Assembly: GCA_029641185.1 (NCBI GenBank)
Contig: JAPWGK010000014.1
Coordinates: 124,001 to 188,000 of the forward strand
Reading direction: 5' to 3'
From: Pseudofabraea citricarpa
Lineage: Eukaryota; Ascomycota; Leotiomycetes; Helotiales; Dermateaceae
DNA length: 64,000 nucleotides
The first letter of the stretch is position 1. Every line of letters starts with the position of its first letter. Made by a program: the position numbers and the translations under genes. Below the pieces are notes generated by a model. It was not told where the DNA came from, made no database searches, and was given only the letters and a program-made list of their open reading frames with translations. This document shows, piece by piece, positions 1 through 13,344 of the stretch.

Positions 1-869
1 AACTAATGGACTTGTAATATGCAGTGTCGGAATGTCAATGAGATATTCGCCTCCGAGCTGATTCCATCTCGTTAGTCCAAACTCTCCGTCAGTCATGAAT
101 GGTGTCCCATCAGCTAGTCTAGCTGCTGTGAACGAATGCAACAACTTCAGCATGTAATTTTCGTCCGGTTGGTCTTGATCATCCACGCCATCTTTGGCTC
201 TCAGGGCCGAAGGACGAAGAAACATGCTTTCTGCTTCAGCCACGAGTTCTGTCGTATCTATAGGGTCGCCGTCTTGTTGAACCTCCACGTCAGAAACATG
301 GAACGCGCGGAGGGGGCTGGCTCCGTTGATGAAGACTGCAAATCTGAATGGTCTTTCCTCTGGCGATTTCAGCGGATTCTCGATCACATCGCGAATTATG
401 AGCTGAGCAGCAAGTGCAGCACCGCCAGAATAGCCTAAAACCCCATCAAATGGCCCTTCCTCTTCTATAATCTGCCGTAGTTCCTCTTCGGTTTGCAATA
501 TCGAGGCTGGGCTCAAAGGATTGTAGTACGCATAAAGAGGTAGTGTGGAGAAACTCGTTGTGTAAAGTGACCAGTTTCCTATTTTTAAGTAAGTCGCTAC
601 CTTTAATGGAAAGATAAAAGGGTCTTTATATTACCCTCCGTGTGAAGTATAGTGCCTTGCACAAATTCGAAATCGAAATCATCTAGGTCAGCGCGAATTG
701 CAGCTTTTGACGTCAATGGCAGTTCGAGTTATTATATATCTGTGAGATTCACCTGTCTGCAATTGAAAAATCTAATACCGGTGCCATGTGTTAGTATCTT
801 GTCAGCTCATTTGGGTGGAAAATTCACCTCATTATTAGATCCACGACCATGTAAGCAGAGTACCCTCAT
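1..869 (-). CDS. FSH-family serine hydrolase (LovG-like), 3' end outside the window
   Basis: Proposed exons 828-869, 753-771, 635-703 and <1-578, joined by GT-AG introns that keep frame. The product begins MRVLCLHGRGSNNEIF, the usual start of FSH1/DUF341 alpha/beta hydrolases, with LCLHG as the oxyanion strand. It continues to a nucleophile elbow GVLGYSGGAALA (Ser in GYSGG) and FAVFINGASPLR. The catalytic Asp and His would lie near and beyond the left edge, so the gene is cut off here, not shown to be broken. In fungi, FSH proteins beside thioesterase-less HR-PKSs (LovG in the lovastatin pathway, the thiohydrolase of the brefeldin A pathway) hydrolyse the finished chain from the ACP. It is divergent from the neighbouring P450 over 362 bases and next to a PKS lacking a TE, so a release role is inferred. 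It could instead be a housekeeping FSH1-type esterase. Confidence 0.85.
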
Positions 870-1231
870 ACTTGGAACTGTATCTCACTCTACAACAACT
901 TCTCAAATATTTGATCGTGAGCGACAACAGCCTCCCCAAATCTTACCCCTCCAACTTTCTTTTAGTTCGCTACCAGGGTTGATGGGTGCCCCACTTCCTT
1001 GCATCTGTCAGATTCCTACCCTCGACACCCTCGACGTCCCGAGGGTCATGCTACACAATTTCGGTAGTCGCTTACATCCAGTAAGTTTGCTCGACGGCTT
1101 AACAACGGGTTGGACTTCACCGACAGCAGGGCAACCATGCGGTTGATATGTAACGTGATCACGTACGACTGAATCTCTCGTGACAACTGCATGCTGTTTA
1201 GAGTGGTCGATGCTGCAACGTCGATACGTTG
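870..1231. promoter_or_regulatory. Divergent intergenic region, FSH hydrolase / P450
   Basis: A 362-base gap between two head-to-head start codons. It must hold both promoters, which suggests co-regulation. No TATA box or well-defined factor site could be assigned with confidence. Confidence 0.5.
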
Positions 1232-3017
1232 ATGCAAAGCAAAATGAAATCCTCAGTCGATTCTACCAGTGTTGGGAATACGATCGGGCTTGACTCGAGT
1301 CGACAGAATATCATTGCAGTCATCGTCACCTCGCTTTTGTTGATTTTCTTCTCGGCATGGCTGAATTCATATACACAATCAAGGCCTGGGCCACGGGGAA
1401 CAGGACGAGAACCACCTGTAGCACCGTACAGTTTGCCATATCTTCAACATCTCATTCCGTTTTTAAGAGACCCTAATACTCTTCTCAAAACTCTGAGGTA
1501 TGCTTTTTCATCTTAAGCTGGATTTATACTAACAGAAAGACAGAAAGAAGTATCCCGACACGCCTTTCTCCTTGACCATGATGAATACCAAGTTCCATAT
1601 TTTCAGTTCGTTGGAGACTGCCTCTTTGATTTTTGGCAAGTCTAGAGTGTTCATATTTGGACCAGTCGTGGCTAGCATGATGGAGAATGGTCTTGATCTG
1701 CCAATGGAGGATCGTCCCAAGATCAACATCCCGATATCTGACAAAAGAACCACCAGCACATCTTCGATCGAGGAACAGGAATCAAGTGAATTCACAGAAG
1801 CAAATCACAGCATCTTCACCAAGTATCTATCTGGAAAATGGCTAGATGCGATCATGGAAGTCTACTGCGGTAAATTCAATCTCATTTTAGACAGAACTTT
1901 GGGCAAAGAGTTCGATGATGGTCAGTGGAAGACAATCAATCTTCACCAGACTATTCGTAAGATGGTATTCGATACCTCTACAATTACATTCTTTGGCACA
2001 AGGCTTCCGACTCTATGGCCAAATATGTGGAACGATTGGAGACAGTTTAACGATACGGCTTATGTTGGAGTGCGATCAAACATAGCCTGGTATTTGAAGC
2101 CCAAGGCATACTTTGCAAGGCGCAGAATGCTAGAATCTTTCCAGAACTGGGTAGATTGCGAAATTGAAGATTGGGATGGGGATCATGTTTGGAATGATAA
2201 ATGGGGTGTGAGGATGAACATGGAGCGGGAGATGCTGTCAAGGAAGTTCAATTTCACAAAGCGTGGACGAGCTTGCCAGCAAGCGAGCTTCTTGTTTGTG
2301 TACGTTTCAATTCTCTAAAACATCGATTTCGTGCACTAATTTGTTTTCAGAATCATCACGAATGCTGCTCCAATGGCTACTTGGTTTACGCTTTGTGTCA
2401 TTCAATCATCTGAGCGACTGGCCCGATTTCGAACCGAAGCGAGCAAGTACTTGGTGTCGGCCGAAACCGATTCTAAAGACTTGCGCTTCGACATAACCGG
2501 GCTCAAATCCAATCAATACATCCAAGGCTTGTGGAAAGAAGCTCTACGCCTTGGCTCTATCAGTTCAGCAGCTCGGGTCGTGACAAAAGATACCGAGCTG
2601 GAAGGTTACGTCGTCAAGAAGGGTAGTGTGGTTCTTCTCCCAGTCTGCCTGATGCATTCAGATCCAGACGTGTTTCCATCACCGGAGAAGTTTGACCCGG
2701 AAAGATGGATCCTACCAGCTGACAGTGCATCGGACGAAGAACGTGCATCGGCCATACAGAAGCAGAAAAGGCAGGCCGCTCGTATGAGAAGTTTCGGCGG
2801 TGGAACGGGTTTGTGCTCGGGTAGGTTTGTTGCAGAGCAGGAGATTCTGAGTACAGTCTCGACCATGCTCCTTCTATTCGATATTGAGTTTGAGCCCGGC
2901 CACGAGAACTTCTCCATGTCCCCACAGAGTCTGGGTATCATGAGTCCCACAAAAGAGCCCCGAGTTAGAATACGGAGGCGGTACGGCGCAGACGTTGGCG
3001 ACGCTGCTGCAGTCTAA
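1232..3017 (+). CDS. Cytochrome P450, CYP7/CYP8-like fungal clade
   Basis: Exons 1232-1497, 1544-2299 and 2351-3017 give 562 aa. A hydrophobic N-terminal anchor (about residues 24-42) is followed by a proline-rich hinge (SRPGPRG). The K-helix ExxR is EALR (about residue 404), the PERF-type motif is FDPERW, and the haem loop is FGGGTGLCSGR with Cys near residue 496. The I-helix reads ITNAAPMATWF and lacks the usual A/G-G-x-D/E-T; this resembles animal CYP7/CYP8 (N-T-x-P-A-T-F-W) and related fungal P450s. It is likely an ER haem monooxygenase or isomerase acting on the polyketide from the next gene on the same strand. The start could also be the ATG at 1244, which has a better context. The substrate is unknown. 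Confidence 0.93.
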
Positions 3018-4545
3018 ATCCTTCCCTTGACTGGTGCACAAGCTCTTGTGCTGTGGGGTGATTAGGGATCTAGCCACATTTTTCACGTAATTAAAGAGAA
3101 GATGCGCTTGCTAAAAGTCTTGGTCGTGAATCTAGCTTGTAAAGATACGTCCATGTCAGAGATAAGCGACAAGAATGGATTCTTGGTTTCGGGCCGTCTT
3201 AAAACCTTAATGCATGCAACCTGTCTTCTTGTTTCCTTTGCAATCAGACTTTACACACGTGGATCTGAAGGATCATAACCTTGTGTGAGACTTTAGTTTC
3301 CCATGGCGTGGTTCGGTTTCGGGTAAGAGTGCTTGATAAGTGGAATACGACGCTCCCCGCTCACGACCCCTGCCGCTCCACAGTTTTCTCCATGGCGTGC
3401 ATTTGCGGAACGTTGACCCCCGCCTCCACCTCCACTTTTCAATCCCAGCTGGTCGAGATAATAACGAACAAATAATTTACTACTTCTACCCAGGAATCTG
3501 ATTACTTTTCATTGATGCCTAGTGTGGAAGTAGTAATTTCGTTGTCAACGGATGGTTGGCTTTGCTTAATGCTCTCATGCCTGTCAAGCGGTGCCTGGTT
3601 TTACAAGGTTACTCAATTCGAGGGAGGAAGAGGTAGGTAGTTTCTTAAACGTGGTAATATCTGGCCATGATGTAATGTGACACGACATGCCATGGCTTCT
3701 CTCGGCGCATTCTGCATTACCGCGTGGATAGCCGATTATCTAGATCTGATAGGGTATGGTTCTTCTGAACAATTGACACTTCTCTTGAAATTATCACAAG
3801 CTCATCCCATCCATGACAAGATCAGTAAGATTTTACGAGGTGGATCGACTTCATCACAGACCGAGTTAGGGCAATTAAGGGCCATTATTTTATACCGGAG
3901 TACTTGCGTGAAAGGGTTAAGTTTGCGATTAGTCGTCTCTTGGGGAGTTGGAAGTGGGCATGATCTGCCCACATGCTTACCCAGTCGCTCTTGTATGCAG
4001 AGATCGTGATGGACTGAAAAACATCCTCTTCCTGCCAACGGTGAGCACGGTAGTAGTCCGGGTGACAGTCAAAACGCAGTTTACCATCGGTTGTGCCAAC
4101 ATAACAATCCTTCAAGAAAGGAACAAAGTTACGCGAAGGCATTTACTCGGGACGACATGCTGAAGTGACCAGAGGACGGATAGCTGCGAGGATGGGGTGG
4201 TTGTATATTGACACACCTTGGAATTCCTGCTGGGGATTGCACAGATAGCTTGAAGGGTGAAGGGTGAAGGGTGAAAGTGGCTTGATCCGGGGTCATGGGT
4301 CACATGTTACAAAGGAGCAATCTGGTCTACTACATGTACCGAACTGAGTAACACGTTTGCTAAGACAGAACCTCTTGAACTTTTCCCCGATTCTCATGGA
4401 GCCGGCGTTTGACAACATCCTTTAAACATTATCCCTCTTTCCTAGCTCAGATTCGGGTATATCTTATTACGGCCCGTTCTTATTAACTACCTAATAAGGT
4501 CGCCCATTACAGCCCAAGGTCCTGACATCAAGATACCAAGACAAG
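3018..4545. other. Intergenic region upstream of the PKS
   Basis: It holds the 3' end of the P450 and the promoter of the PKS. I see no convincing gene: the short open frames have no recognisable domain. A small tandem repeat of GGTGAAG (three copies, about 4252-4274) is present. Confidence 0.5.
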
Positions 4546-7500
4546 ATGGGCTCTATACAACGCGAAGATGTGGGCGGAGATATGTCAGAACCAATAGCCA
4601 TCATCGGGATGGCAACACGATTTCCTCAAGATGCAACCAGCAACGAGAATCTGTGGAATTTCCTGCTGAAAGCAAGATCAGCCCACACACAATTTCCGGA
4701 AGATAGGATCAACTCCAAGGGCCATTACCATCCAGATCCAGAACATGGCGGTACTGTAAGTTCCTACTCTTTTCGAAATACGAACGATGGAGGATACGCA
4801 GATGCTAAGTTCCTAAGTTTGCCGTCAAAGGAGGGCATTTTCTTTCTGAGGATCCGGCGTACTTTGATGCACCGTTTTTCAGCACCACACGAAGCGAAGT
4901 CATGTCACTTGATCCGCAGCAAAGAGTGATTATGGAGAACGTTTATCAAGCGTTAGAAAATGGTGATTCCGCCACGTCTAAGTGATAAAGAAATGTAACT
5001 AAATTTCAATAGCTGGGATACCCATGAAAGATGCCACTTCATCCAACACCTCAGTATTCGTTTCGGGGTTCAACCATGATCACCTGGCAACTCTGAATAC
5101 AGATCCGGAGACTACTCTAAAATACAAACCAACAGGAACCACAAACTCGTTACTGAGTAATCGTGTATCGTGGTTCTTCGACTTCAAAGCGCCCAGTTTG
5201 ACTCTAGATACTGCATGCTCAAGTAGCATGGTAGCGCTTCATTTAGGATGCCAGAGTCTAAAAGTTGGCGAGAGCGATATGGTCAGTAGCCACTCCTTTT
5301 TTCACACGTATGAGTCGCTGATAACTTGACAGTCCGTCATCAGCGGTGTTACCATGATATCATTCCCAACAGATATCACCAGTATGGGCCACCATGGGTT
5401 TCTTTCGCAAGAGGGACGTTGTTTTAGTTTCGATCACCGAGCCGATGGCTATGCACGAGGGGAAGGTGTTGGAACCGTCATTGTAAAAAGATTAGCCGAT
5501 GCGTTGAGAGATGGTGATACCATTCGAGCCGTCATCCGAGGTACTGGCGTGAATCAAGATGGTAGAACAGCCGGCATATCTCTACCAAGCGCTATGGCTC
5601 AAGAAAAACTAATCAGATCCGTCTATCAAAAAGCTGGATTAGACCTGGCAGAGACAATGATGGTCGAAGCTCATGGTACGGGTACCGCAGCCGGCGATCC
5701 AATCGAGGCAAAGGCGATAGCACAATCCTTTTCCTCCAGGAGTAAAGATATCCCGCTTTATATCGGAGCCATAAAGTCCGGGATTGGGCATCTTGAAGGA
5801 GGTGCTGGAATCGCAGGGATTATCAAATCAGTTCTCGTCTTGGAGAGCGGCACGATACCGCCAAATGTGAACTTCGAGAAGGTGAACCCCAAGATTCCAG
5901 TCGACAGATGGAATATTCAGTTTCCGCTGAAAAATACTCCCTGGCCACAGAGAGGCATGCGGCGTATCTCTGTCAACTCCTTCGGTGTGGGCGGTACGAA
6001 TGCACACACGGTCTTGGAAGACGCGCATCATTATCTCTCCTCCAGGAACCTTCACGGATCCCATAACACAGTATCAGAACCACCCACCTCGGAATATCTA
6101 GAACAAATAGTTAAGGACCTTAACGAAGAGACCGAGTTGGACACCGTGAGTGGGACAAGCGTCGAGGTTGCAGCCATAAATGGTTCTAGTGAGATTCAAA
6201 CGAATGGCAATGGCCAGGTGACTAAAGTGGACATCACGGTCCCTCGAGTATTTATTTTGACCTCGTTTGATGAGGAAGGCGTTAAAAGAAATGCTTCAAC
6301 ATACCTGAAGTATCTCAAGAAAGCCAAGACAGCTTCTCCCGAGAACGAGCAACAATATCTCGACAACCTAGCCTACACACTATCCAACAAGCGATCCATA
6401 TTCCCATGGAGAAGCTATGCACTCGGAAGCAGTGTGCACGACTTAATTCACAGTCTCTCCAGCGAAACCGGGCTGGCAAAAACAGTCAGGGTAAAGACGG
6501 CGCCCAAGATCGGTTTCGTCTTCACGGGGCAAGGTGCCCAGTGGTATGCTATGGGACAGGAACTGATGGTATATCCAGTTTTCAAGAATTCTATAAGAGA
6601 AGCGGACGCGTACATGAGAACGCTCGGTGCTGACTGGTCACTTCTCGACGAGCTGTCGAAAAGTCAACATGATACCCGGGTTAATCAGCCCTTCCTGGCT
6701 CATCCGTCTTGCGCTGCTCTACAGATTGCACTTGTCGATCTGCTCGCCAGTTGGGGAGTCCTACCATCCAGAGTCGTTGGACATTCGTCTGGCGAGATCG
6801 CAGCTGCTTACTGCGCTGGAAAACTCAGCCGAGAGGCAGCGTGGAAGGTCGCTTATTTCCGAGGATTCGTGTCGGCGAAAAACACAGGTGCCAAGGGAGC
6901 AATGATGGCTGTTGGTCTTTCGGAGCAGGATCTAGCACCTTACATGAAACAAGTAAATGATAAGATTCCAGGAGAGGTAAATTGCGGCTTAATCATGTAC
7001 TTTTCTTTTTACCATGCTAACTAAAACCTTCTAGATGATCATCGCTTGTTACAACTCACCCAAGAACAACACCATCTCAGGCGACGAAGTCAAGATCGAT
7101 GCTTTGAAAACCATTCTCGACGAACAGGGATTCTTTGCGAGGAAATTAAATGTCTCCAATGCTTACCATTCATCGCATATGCAAACAGTCGCTGAGGAGT
7201 ATCTCAACCTGATGGGCGATCTGTCTACAGGAACAAAAATAGGCACGACAGCAATCAACATGTTTTCCAGTGTCAGCGGAGTCAGGATTGAGGAAGACCT
7301 CCTTCAGGCCCAGTATTGGGTTGACAACATGGTTTCGCCCGTTCGGTTCACCGATGCATTGTCGGCTATGTGTTTTAGCCGCATAACCAAGGGCCAAGCA
7401 TCTCTCAGGATGAACTCGAGTGCTGAAAACGTGTTTGCCGATTCCATTATTGAAATCGGCCCACATACAGCCCTCCAGAGTGCGATCAAAGAAACCTTAG

Positions 7501-10500
7501 CAAAGACCGCTGGTAGTACTCTTGTGTCGTACCTGCCAGCACTCAAGCGCAGCAGTCCAGGAGTTGATACTATTCTCAACACCGTCGGCTATTTGTACTC
7601 TCGAGGATCGCCAATAAACATTCTCTCAGTCAACTTAAGTTCCAGGCCTGGAAAAACGATCCCGAAGATGATTGCAACCTTACCACCGTACTCATTCAAC
7701 CATTCGGAGAAGGTGTTTTACGAAAGCCGGCTGAGCAAGAACTACCGCCTGCGAGAATTCCCGATCTCTTCGGTGCTCCCGTGGCGGACTGGAATGCGTC
7801 GACTCCACGGTGGAGGCACATTCTGCGCATTTCCGAGCAGCCGTGGCTGCGAGACCACGTCGTGACGGATTCCTTCGTCTTCCCAGGCGTTGGCTACCTG
7901 ATTTCTGTCATCGAAGCGTCGCGGCAGATTGCCGACAGCAAAAGCAGAGTCAAGGGGTTCAGGCTGCGGGACATATCGCTCAAGCGCGCGCTGATGATCC
8001 CGGATAACAAGGAGGGAGTTGAGATCAGTCTGAGCCTGACGCGGATGGACGAATCCAGCCTCTGGGGTTCTGCAGTGTGGAAGAAATTTCAGATCTCCTC
8101 GTACAACCCGATTGGCGATGACTGGCTAGAGCACTGCACGGGATATATCGCGACGGACTACGAGACAGTCTCGGGCCCTATCGACAATGACCGGGAGGCT
8201 ACAGCTGAAGTCGCCAGGTGGGCTGAGCAATGGAAGGCTGTCAGTGAGCGCTGCGTGGTCCCGATCGATATTGATGGCACGTATGACAACCTCGTCACAG
8301 CCGGCTTGATGTTCGGTCCGCTGTTCAAGAATCTCTCAGATGTCAAGGGTACTCCCGATCAGCTTGGGGAAGTCACAGGCACGATCACAACACCAGATAT
8401 CGCCAGCGTCATGCCTAAGAAGTTTGCACATTCGCACCTCATCCATCCTGCGACAATGGATAGTATGATGCATTTCTTCATCGCTTCGGTTATTGATCAG
8501 ACGGGGAAGAACACTCTAGAGAGAGCAATGGTAAGCTGATACAAAAACACACATACTCGATACCTCACACTAACATAAAGTCACCTAGGTCCCTACGTTC
8601 ATTAAAGATGTGTGGATCAGTGCCGACATCTCAAGTGAGCCGTCCCACAAATTCCGTGCTCACGGAAAATCGACATTCCTCGCATATGACAAGTATCAGA
8701 GCGACATAACCGTCTGGGATGACGCGACCAACGAAGCTCGGGTTTCAATCAAAGGAATCCGTGCAACGCCCCTCGAATCGATGGATTCCGAAGGTGGCCG
8801 AACGCGAAAGTTATGTCATAACCTTGTGTGGCAGCCAGATTTGGATCTGCTTAGCTCGGCAGCATTTGCTGACGTCCCCTTCATGTCGGAGGAAGATAAC
8901 GCGGAGTATAAATACTGGATCAACCGGTTCCAATTGGCTACTTTGCTGCAGGTTATGGACGCCTTGAAGGAATTGCATGATTTTGATGCCACGAAGATTG
9001 AAGGACATTTCCTCCGATATTTCAACTGGATGAATTTCCTCAAGTCCGAATTAGAAGCTGATCATGTCAGCGGAATGAGTTTGAAAGAGTGGCAAGAATA
9101 TGACGCGAGCCCTGATCTTAAAGCCAAGCTGTACGAAGAAGTGAGTGCACACAACGCCGACGGCCAGCTCGCAGTGAGGATGGGATCGAACATTTGCAAA
9201 GTCCTAAGAAAAGAGGTAGACCCATTGCATCTAATGTTCGGGCAAGACGACCTCCTGGATCACGTTTATGAGCAGGTGGTGAAGCTCGGAGACCTCCCAG
9301 CACTACAGAAAGCCTATCTCGAGATCGTAAGCCACAACTCGACCAACCTGAATATCCTAGAAGTCGGCGCCGGCACGGGTAGCTCTACGGCAGCTATGCT
9401 GGAAGGCTTGACTTCCAAGTCGACCGAGGATGGCCAAGCGCTCCAGTCCCGGATCGCAAAGTACACATTCACGGACATCTCAGCCGGCTTCTTCGAAAAG
9501 GCGAAGGAGAAATTCAAAGACCACCTGCACATTATGGAATTCAAGACGCTCAACGCCGAGAAGGACGTTGTTGGCCAAGGCTTCGAAGCCGGGTCGTACG
9601 ATTTTGTCGTCGCTGGAAATGTCATCCACGCTACGGCCGATCTCCGCAAGACTCTTGGCACGATCCAAAAACTGCTGAAGCCCGGCGGAAAGCTCATCTT
9701 GCACGAGGGCATTCGACAGGACTTCTTGTGGTCGGGATTATCTTTCGGTCAGCTCCCTGGCTGGTGGCTTGGCGTGGAACCGATCCGTGAATGGAGTCCT
9801 TGGATCATGGCCCCGCAGTGGGATGCTGTTCTGAAGGATGCTGGATTCAGTGGAGTGGATCTCAATCTTGGCGATCGTCAAGATGAGAATCTACATACCC
9901 AAAGTTTGATCGTTTCTACTGCTGTAAATGTGGAGCCGCACAAGCTCTGGCAGAAGACCTATCTCGTCAGCACATTGAAGGAGCCAAGCGAGCTCGCTTC
10001 AGGACTACAGAAATACCTTACGCAAACCCTCTCAGTGAGATATTCTTATTCTTGCTAATCCCACATATACTGATTAGAATATGTTTAGGTCCAAGACTGC
10101 TCTATCGTCCACTATCTGGAGCTCTCAAAAACCGAGCTTAGCCGAGCAGTGTGCATTTCGCTGATGGAAATAGAACGGCCAGTTCTAGAAGCCCTCGAAC
10201 AAGACGAGTATGAAAATATCCAACAGCTACTCGCGACATGCGGAGCCCTGCTTTGGATCACGGGCGACATGTTGGAGCATCCAGAACTCAACATGATATC
10301 GGGATTAATCCGCACCGTCCGATGGGAGCGAGACATCGACGCTGCAAACCTCGTCACACTATCCCTTTCATCGCCAATGGCACCAGCATTTGAACTAATC
10401 AAAGTTGTCTCGAAACTCTACGAACAACAATTCGTATCATTTCTCCCCGAAGCCAAGATCAACGGCGAGTTCATGCTGCAAAATGGCCAGTTCCTCTCAG

Positions 10501-13019
10501 CGAGATTGGTCGACTCGGACGAAGCCAACACGTACTTGGGATCCAAATTTTCGCGCCCCACACCGGTGATACAGAGGCTAGGCGACGCAGGTAGACCGGT
10601 CAAGCTGGCAACCTCGTCTCCTGGTCTCCTGAACAAATTGGAGTTCATCACAGATCCGATTTACAATGAGCCACTGGGCGCGACACAAGTCGAGATCGAG
10701 ATCAAGGCCGTAGGACTGAATTTCCGAGATCTGATGATCGCCATGGGCGAGCACATGGCGTACAGTCTAGGTAATGAAGCAGCAGGTAAGAATCACTGAT
10801 AGCCTCTAGATAGGATAGACAAAAGAAAAGGCCCATACTGACTGACCCGCACAGGAATCGTTTCGCGCGTAGGAGGCCAAGTCGCTGAATTCAAGCCCGG
10901 TGACAAAGTCGTCTACATGTGTGGGCTTGAGAGTACCGGCTGTTTCCACACCTACGGACGCGTCGACCAGAATGTCGTCGTCCATCTGCCTGACAATATC
11001 AGTTACGAGATCGCGGCCAGTCTCCCCTGCGTGTACTCGACTGTCATCTATGGCCTGGTCGATGCCGCTCGCTTGCAGAAGGGCGAGAAGATCCTCATCC
11101 ACGCCGCTGCGGGCGGCGTGGGACAGGCCGCTATCAATTTCGCTAAGCATGTCGGTGCAGAGATATATGCAACGGTTTCTACGCCCGAGAAGAGAGACGT
11201 ACGTTGCTCTCCCGATTTTGTTTTGTTTTGAAAAGAAAACACCACTGATAGGAATTTCTAGCTTCTGATTAACGAATATGGAATCCCAGAAGAGCACATC
11301 TTCTCCAGCCGAGACTTGACATTCGTACAGGGGATCATGCGCATAACCAACAACAAGGGTGTCGATGTAGTGCTGAACTCACTTGCGGGCGAGGTAACGT
11401 TGACACTTCTCTCCACTTAGGTAATTTCCATCTAACGATTCCTAGGCGCTGCGAAGATCGTGGGATCTCCTGGCACCGTTCGGGAGGTTTGTGGAAATCG
11501 GTAAGAAGGACGCGCAGGCGAACGGCAAAATAGAGTTGCATCCTTTCCTCCGGAATGTCACGATGACCAGCGTCGAACTGCCTACTATGATGAGACACCG
11601 ACCGTCTCTCATTAAAAGACTGACAGAAGATACCATGAGGCTGTACTCGGAAGGTGCCATCAGAGAAGCACTTCCGACAAAGGTAATGAGCTTCGAACAA
11701 ATTGAAGAGGGGTTGAGAATGCTGCAGTCCGGCAAGGGGATGGGCAAGATGGTCTTTGTGCCTAATCCAGATGATATGGTCCCTGTAGTCCCCGCACAGC
11801 TCGAGCCGTACTCTTTGAGTCCTGATGCTTCGTATGTTCTTGCTGGTGGTCTCGGTGGTGTGGGTAGAAGTTTAGCGAGATGGATGGTCGGCAGAGGTGC
11901 CAAGCATTTGATCTTCTTGTCCCGCTCGGGCAAGATCACAGAACCAGTAAAGGACATGAAGACAGAACTAGAGTCGAAAGGGTGCAAGATTTATATCTTC
12001 ACATGCGACACGAGTGACAAGGAACGTCTTGCTACCGTGCTAGAAGAGTGCAAATCCACACTCCCAGCGATTCGAGGATGTATTCAGGGGTCGATGATTC
12101 TACAGGTAAGCTGACATGTTCGCGGCTGGAAAGCAGATGCTAATAGCGACAGGACAAAATGTTCGAGAACATGTCTCATGAAACCTTCCAGATAGCGGTC
12201 AAGCCCAAGGTGCAAGGTTCCAAGAATCTGCATGAGCTATTGCCACTCAACATGGACTTCTTCGTGCTACTGTCATCGGCAACTGGTATTCTGGGCAACC
12301 GAAGCCAGGCCAATTACGCAGCTGGAAACACATATCAAGATGCGCTCGCGCGGTTCAGAGTATCGAAGGGCCTTCCTGCCTCGACCATTGATCTCGGTAC
12401 TGTCTTATCAGTGGGATACGTAGCTGAGAACCGAGACAAGACCATGATGACCAAGCATCTTGGCACCGTGTTGGAAGTGCTGCGCGAGGAAGAAATCCAC
12501 GTCCTGATCGAATATCTCATGGATCCACGCTCAAAACTCGACAATACCTCTTGCCAGTTGGTTTCTGGTCTAACCGACGCCTCCATGTACCATCAGAGAG
12601 GCATTCCGATGCCGACATATTTGAGTTATCCACTTTTCACCCAACTGCGAACACAATCGGCCTCGAGGAGTATAACTTCAGGTGAAGATCCTGCATTCCT
12701 TACACAAGCTCTCTTGAGCACGGCTACCACCCTGCCAGAAGCTACTGAAATTGTCGGAAACGCACTCCGTGTCAAATTATCTTCGCTCTTGAGTATTCCG
12801 ATAGAGAACATTGATCCGGCAAAGAGCGTCAGTTCCAATGGAGTTGATAGCTTGGTGGCGATGGAGTTCCGAACGTATCTAGCTAAAAACCTAGGCGCTG
12901 ATATCCCGCTGCTGGATATCATGGGCACTGATAGTATCCAGACATTGAGCGGTAAGATTGCTGGGCTCAGCAAGATGGTACAAATTTCGAATTCTTCTGC
13001 AACGGTAAATTCTAGTTAG
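4546..13019 (+). CDS. Highly reducing polyketide synthase, KS-AT-DH-cMT-ER-KR-ACP, with a frame break
   Basis: Exons 4546-4755, 4818-4962, 5013-5281, 5333-6976, 7035-8530, 8589-10034, 10089-10785, 10855-11198, 11262-11393, 11446-12105 and 12153-13019; about 2635 aa if the frame is repaired. KS has DTACSSS (Cys near 187), EAHGTGT and GIGHLEG. AT has GHSSGE (about 691) and AYHSSHM, fitting malonyl-CoA. DH has the His of [13 protein letters not shown], with Asp where Gly is usual, and HPATMDS. The C-MT has [11 protein letters not shown] has [13 protein letters not shown] has [10 protein letters not shown] with an SYN-type active site, and ACP has [10 protein letters not shown] (Ser near 2576). 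There is no thioesterase. Every domain looks intact, but codon phase changes between AT and DH (about 7755-7766); read literally, translation stops at 7865. The expected product is a reduced, alpha-methylated chain. Confidence 0.93.
7688..7766 (+). other. Frame break between AT and DH of the PKS
   Basis: The upstream frame reads [15 protein letters not shown], the conserved linker before DH. The downstream frame reads [11 protein letters not shown], the conserved DH start. They are one base out of step, as if 1, 4 or 7 bases had been lost; family proteins often have two basic residues at this spot, which favours 7. A GT-AG pair at 7688-7755 would restore frame, but it would remove 22-23 codons of conserved linker, and its donor (GTACTC) is weak. 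Confidence 0.85.
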
Positions 13020-13344
13020 TTGTGTTATTTATTGTACGTTAAGATTAAATTAGAAGCTGGCTCTTCGTTAAAGTCACACAGGGACTTTGGGAGATTGCAA
13101 CGCTCGAGATAGATCAGAATAGCTAAAAGCGTAAGATACCTCAGCAGGTGCAATTTCAGGCTACTTTTCCCTATACAGATAGAATAGTTCTTGATAGTAA
13201 TTCATCTCAAATTAGCCAATTGACGGTCAAGAGAACTAGAGGTTCCAAAATCATTTGTTTTGTTGCGAAATTTTCGTGAGAAGGGACACATTTTATTACA
13301 AACTTTTTGTTGGTCGAGGGCCTGCTAATTATTCTAAGTTGGCT
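13020..13344. other. Convergent 3' spacer, PKS / LaeA-like
   Basis: AT-rich 325-base spacer between two converging genes. No gene is seen; it should contain both polyadenylation regions. Confidence 0.5.

Noticed and set aside
652..1146. Open plus-strand frame of 164 codons at the left end
   Set aside because: It is antisense to the spliced FSH hydrolase exons and has no ATG start or domain.
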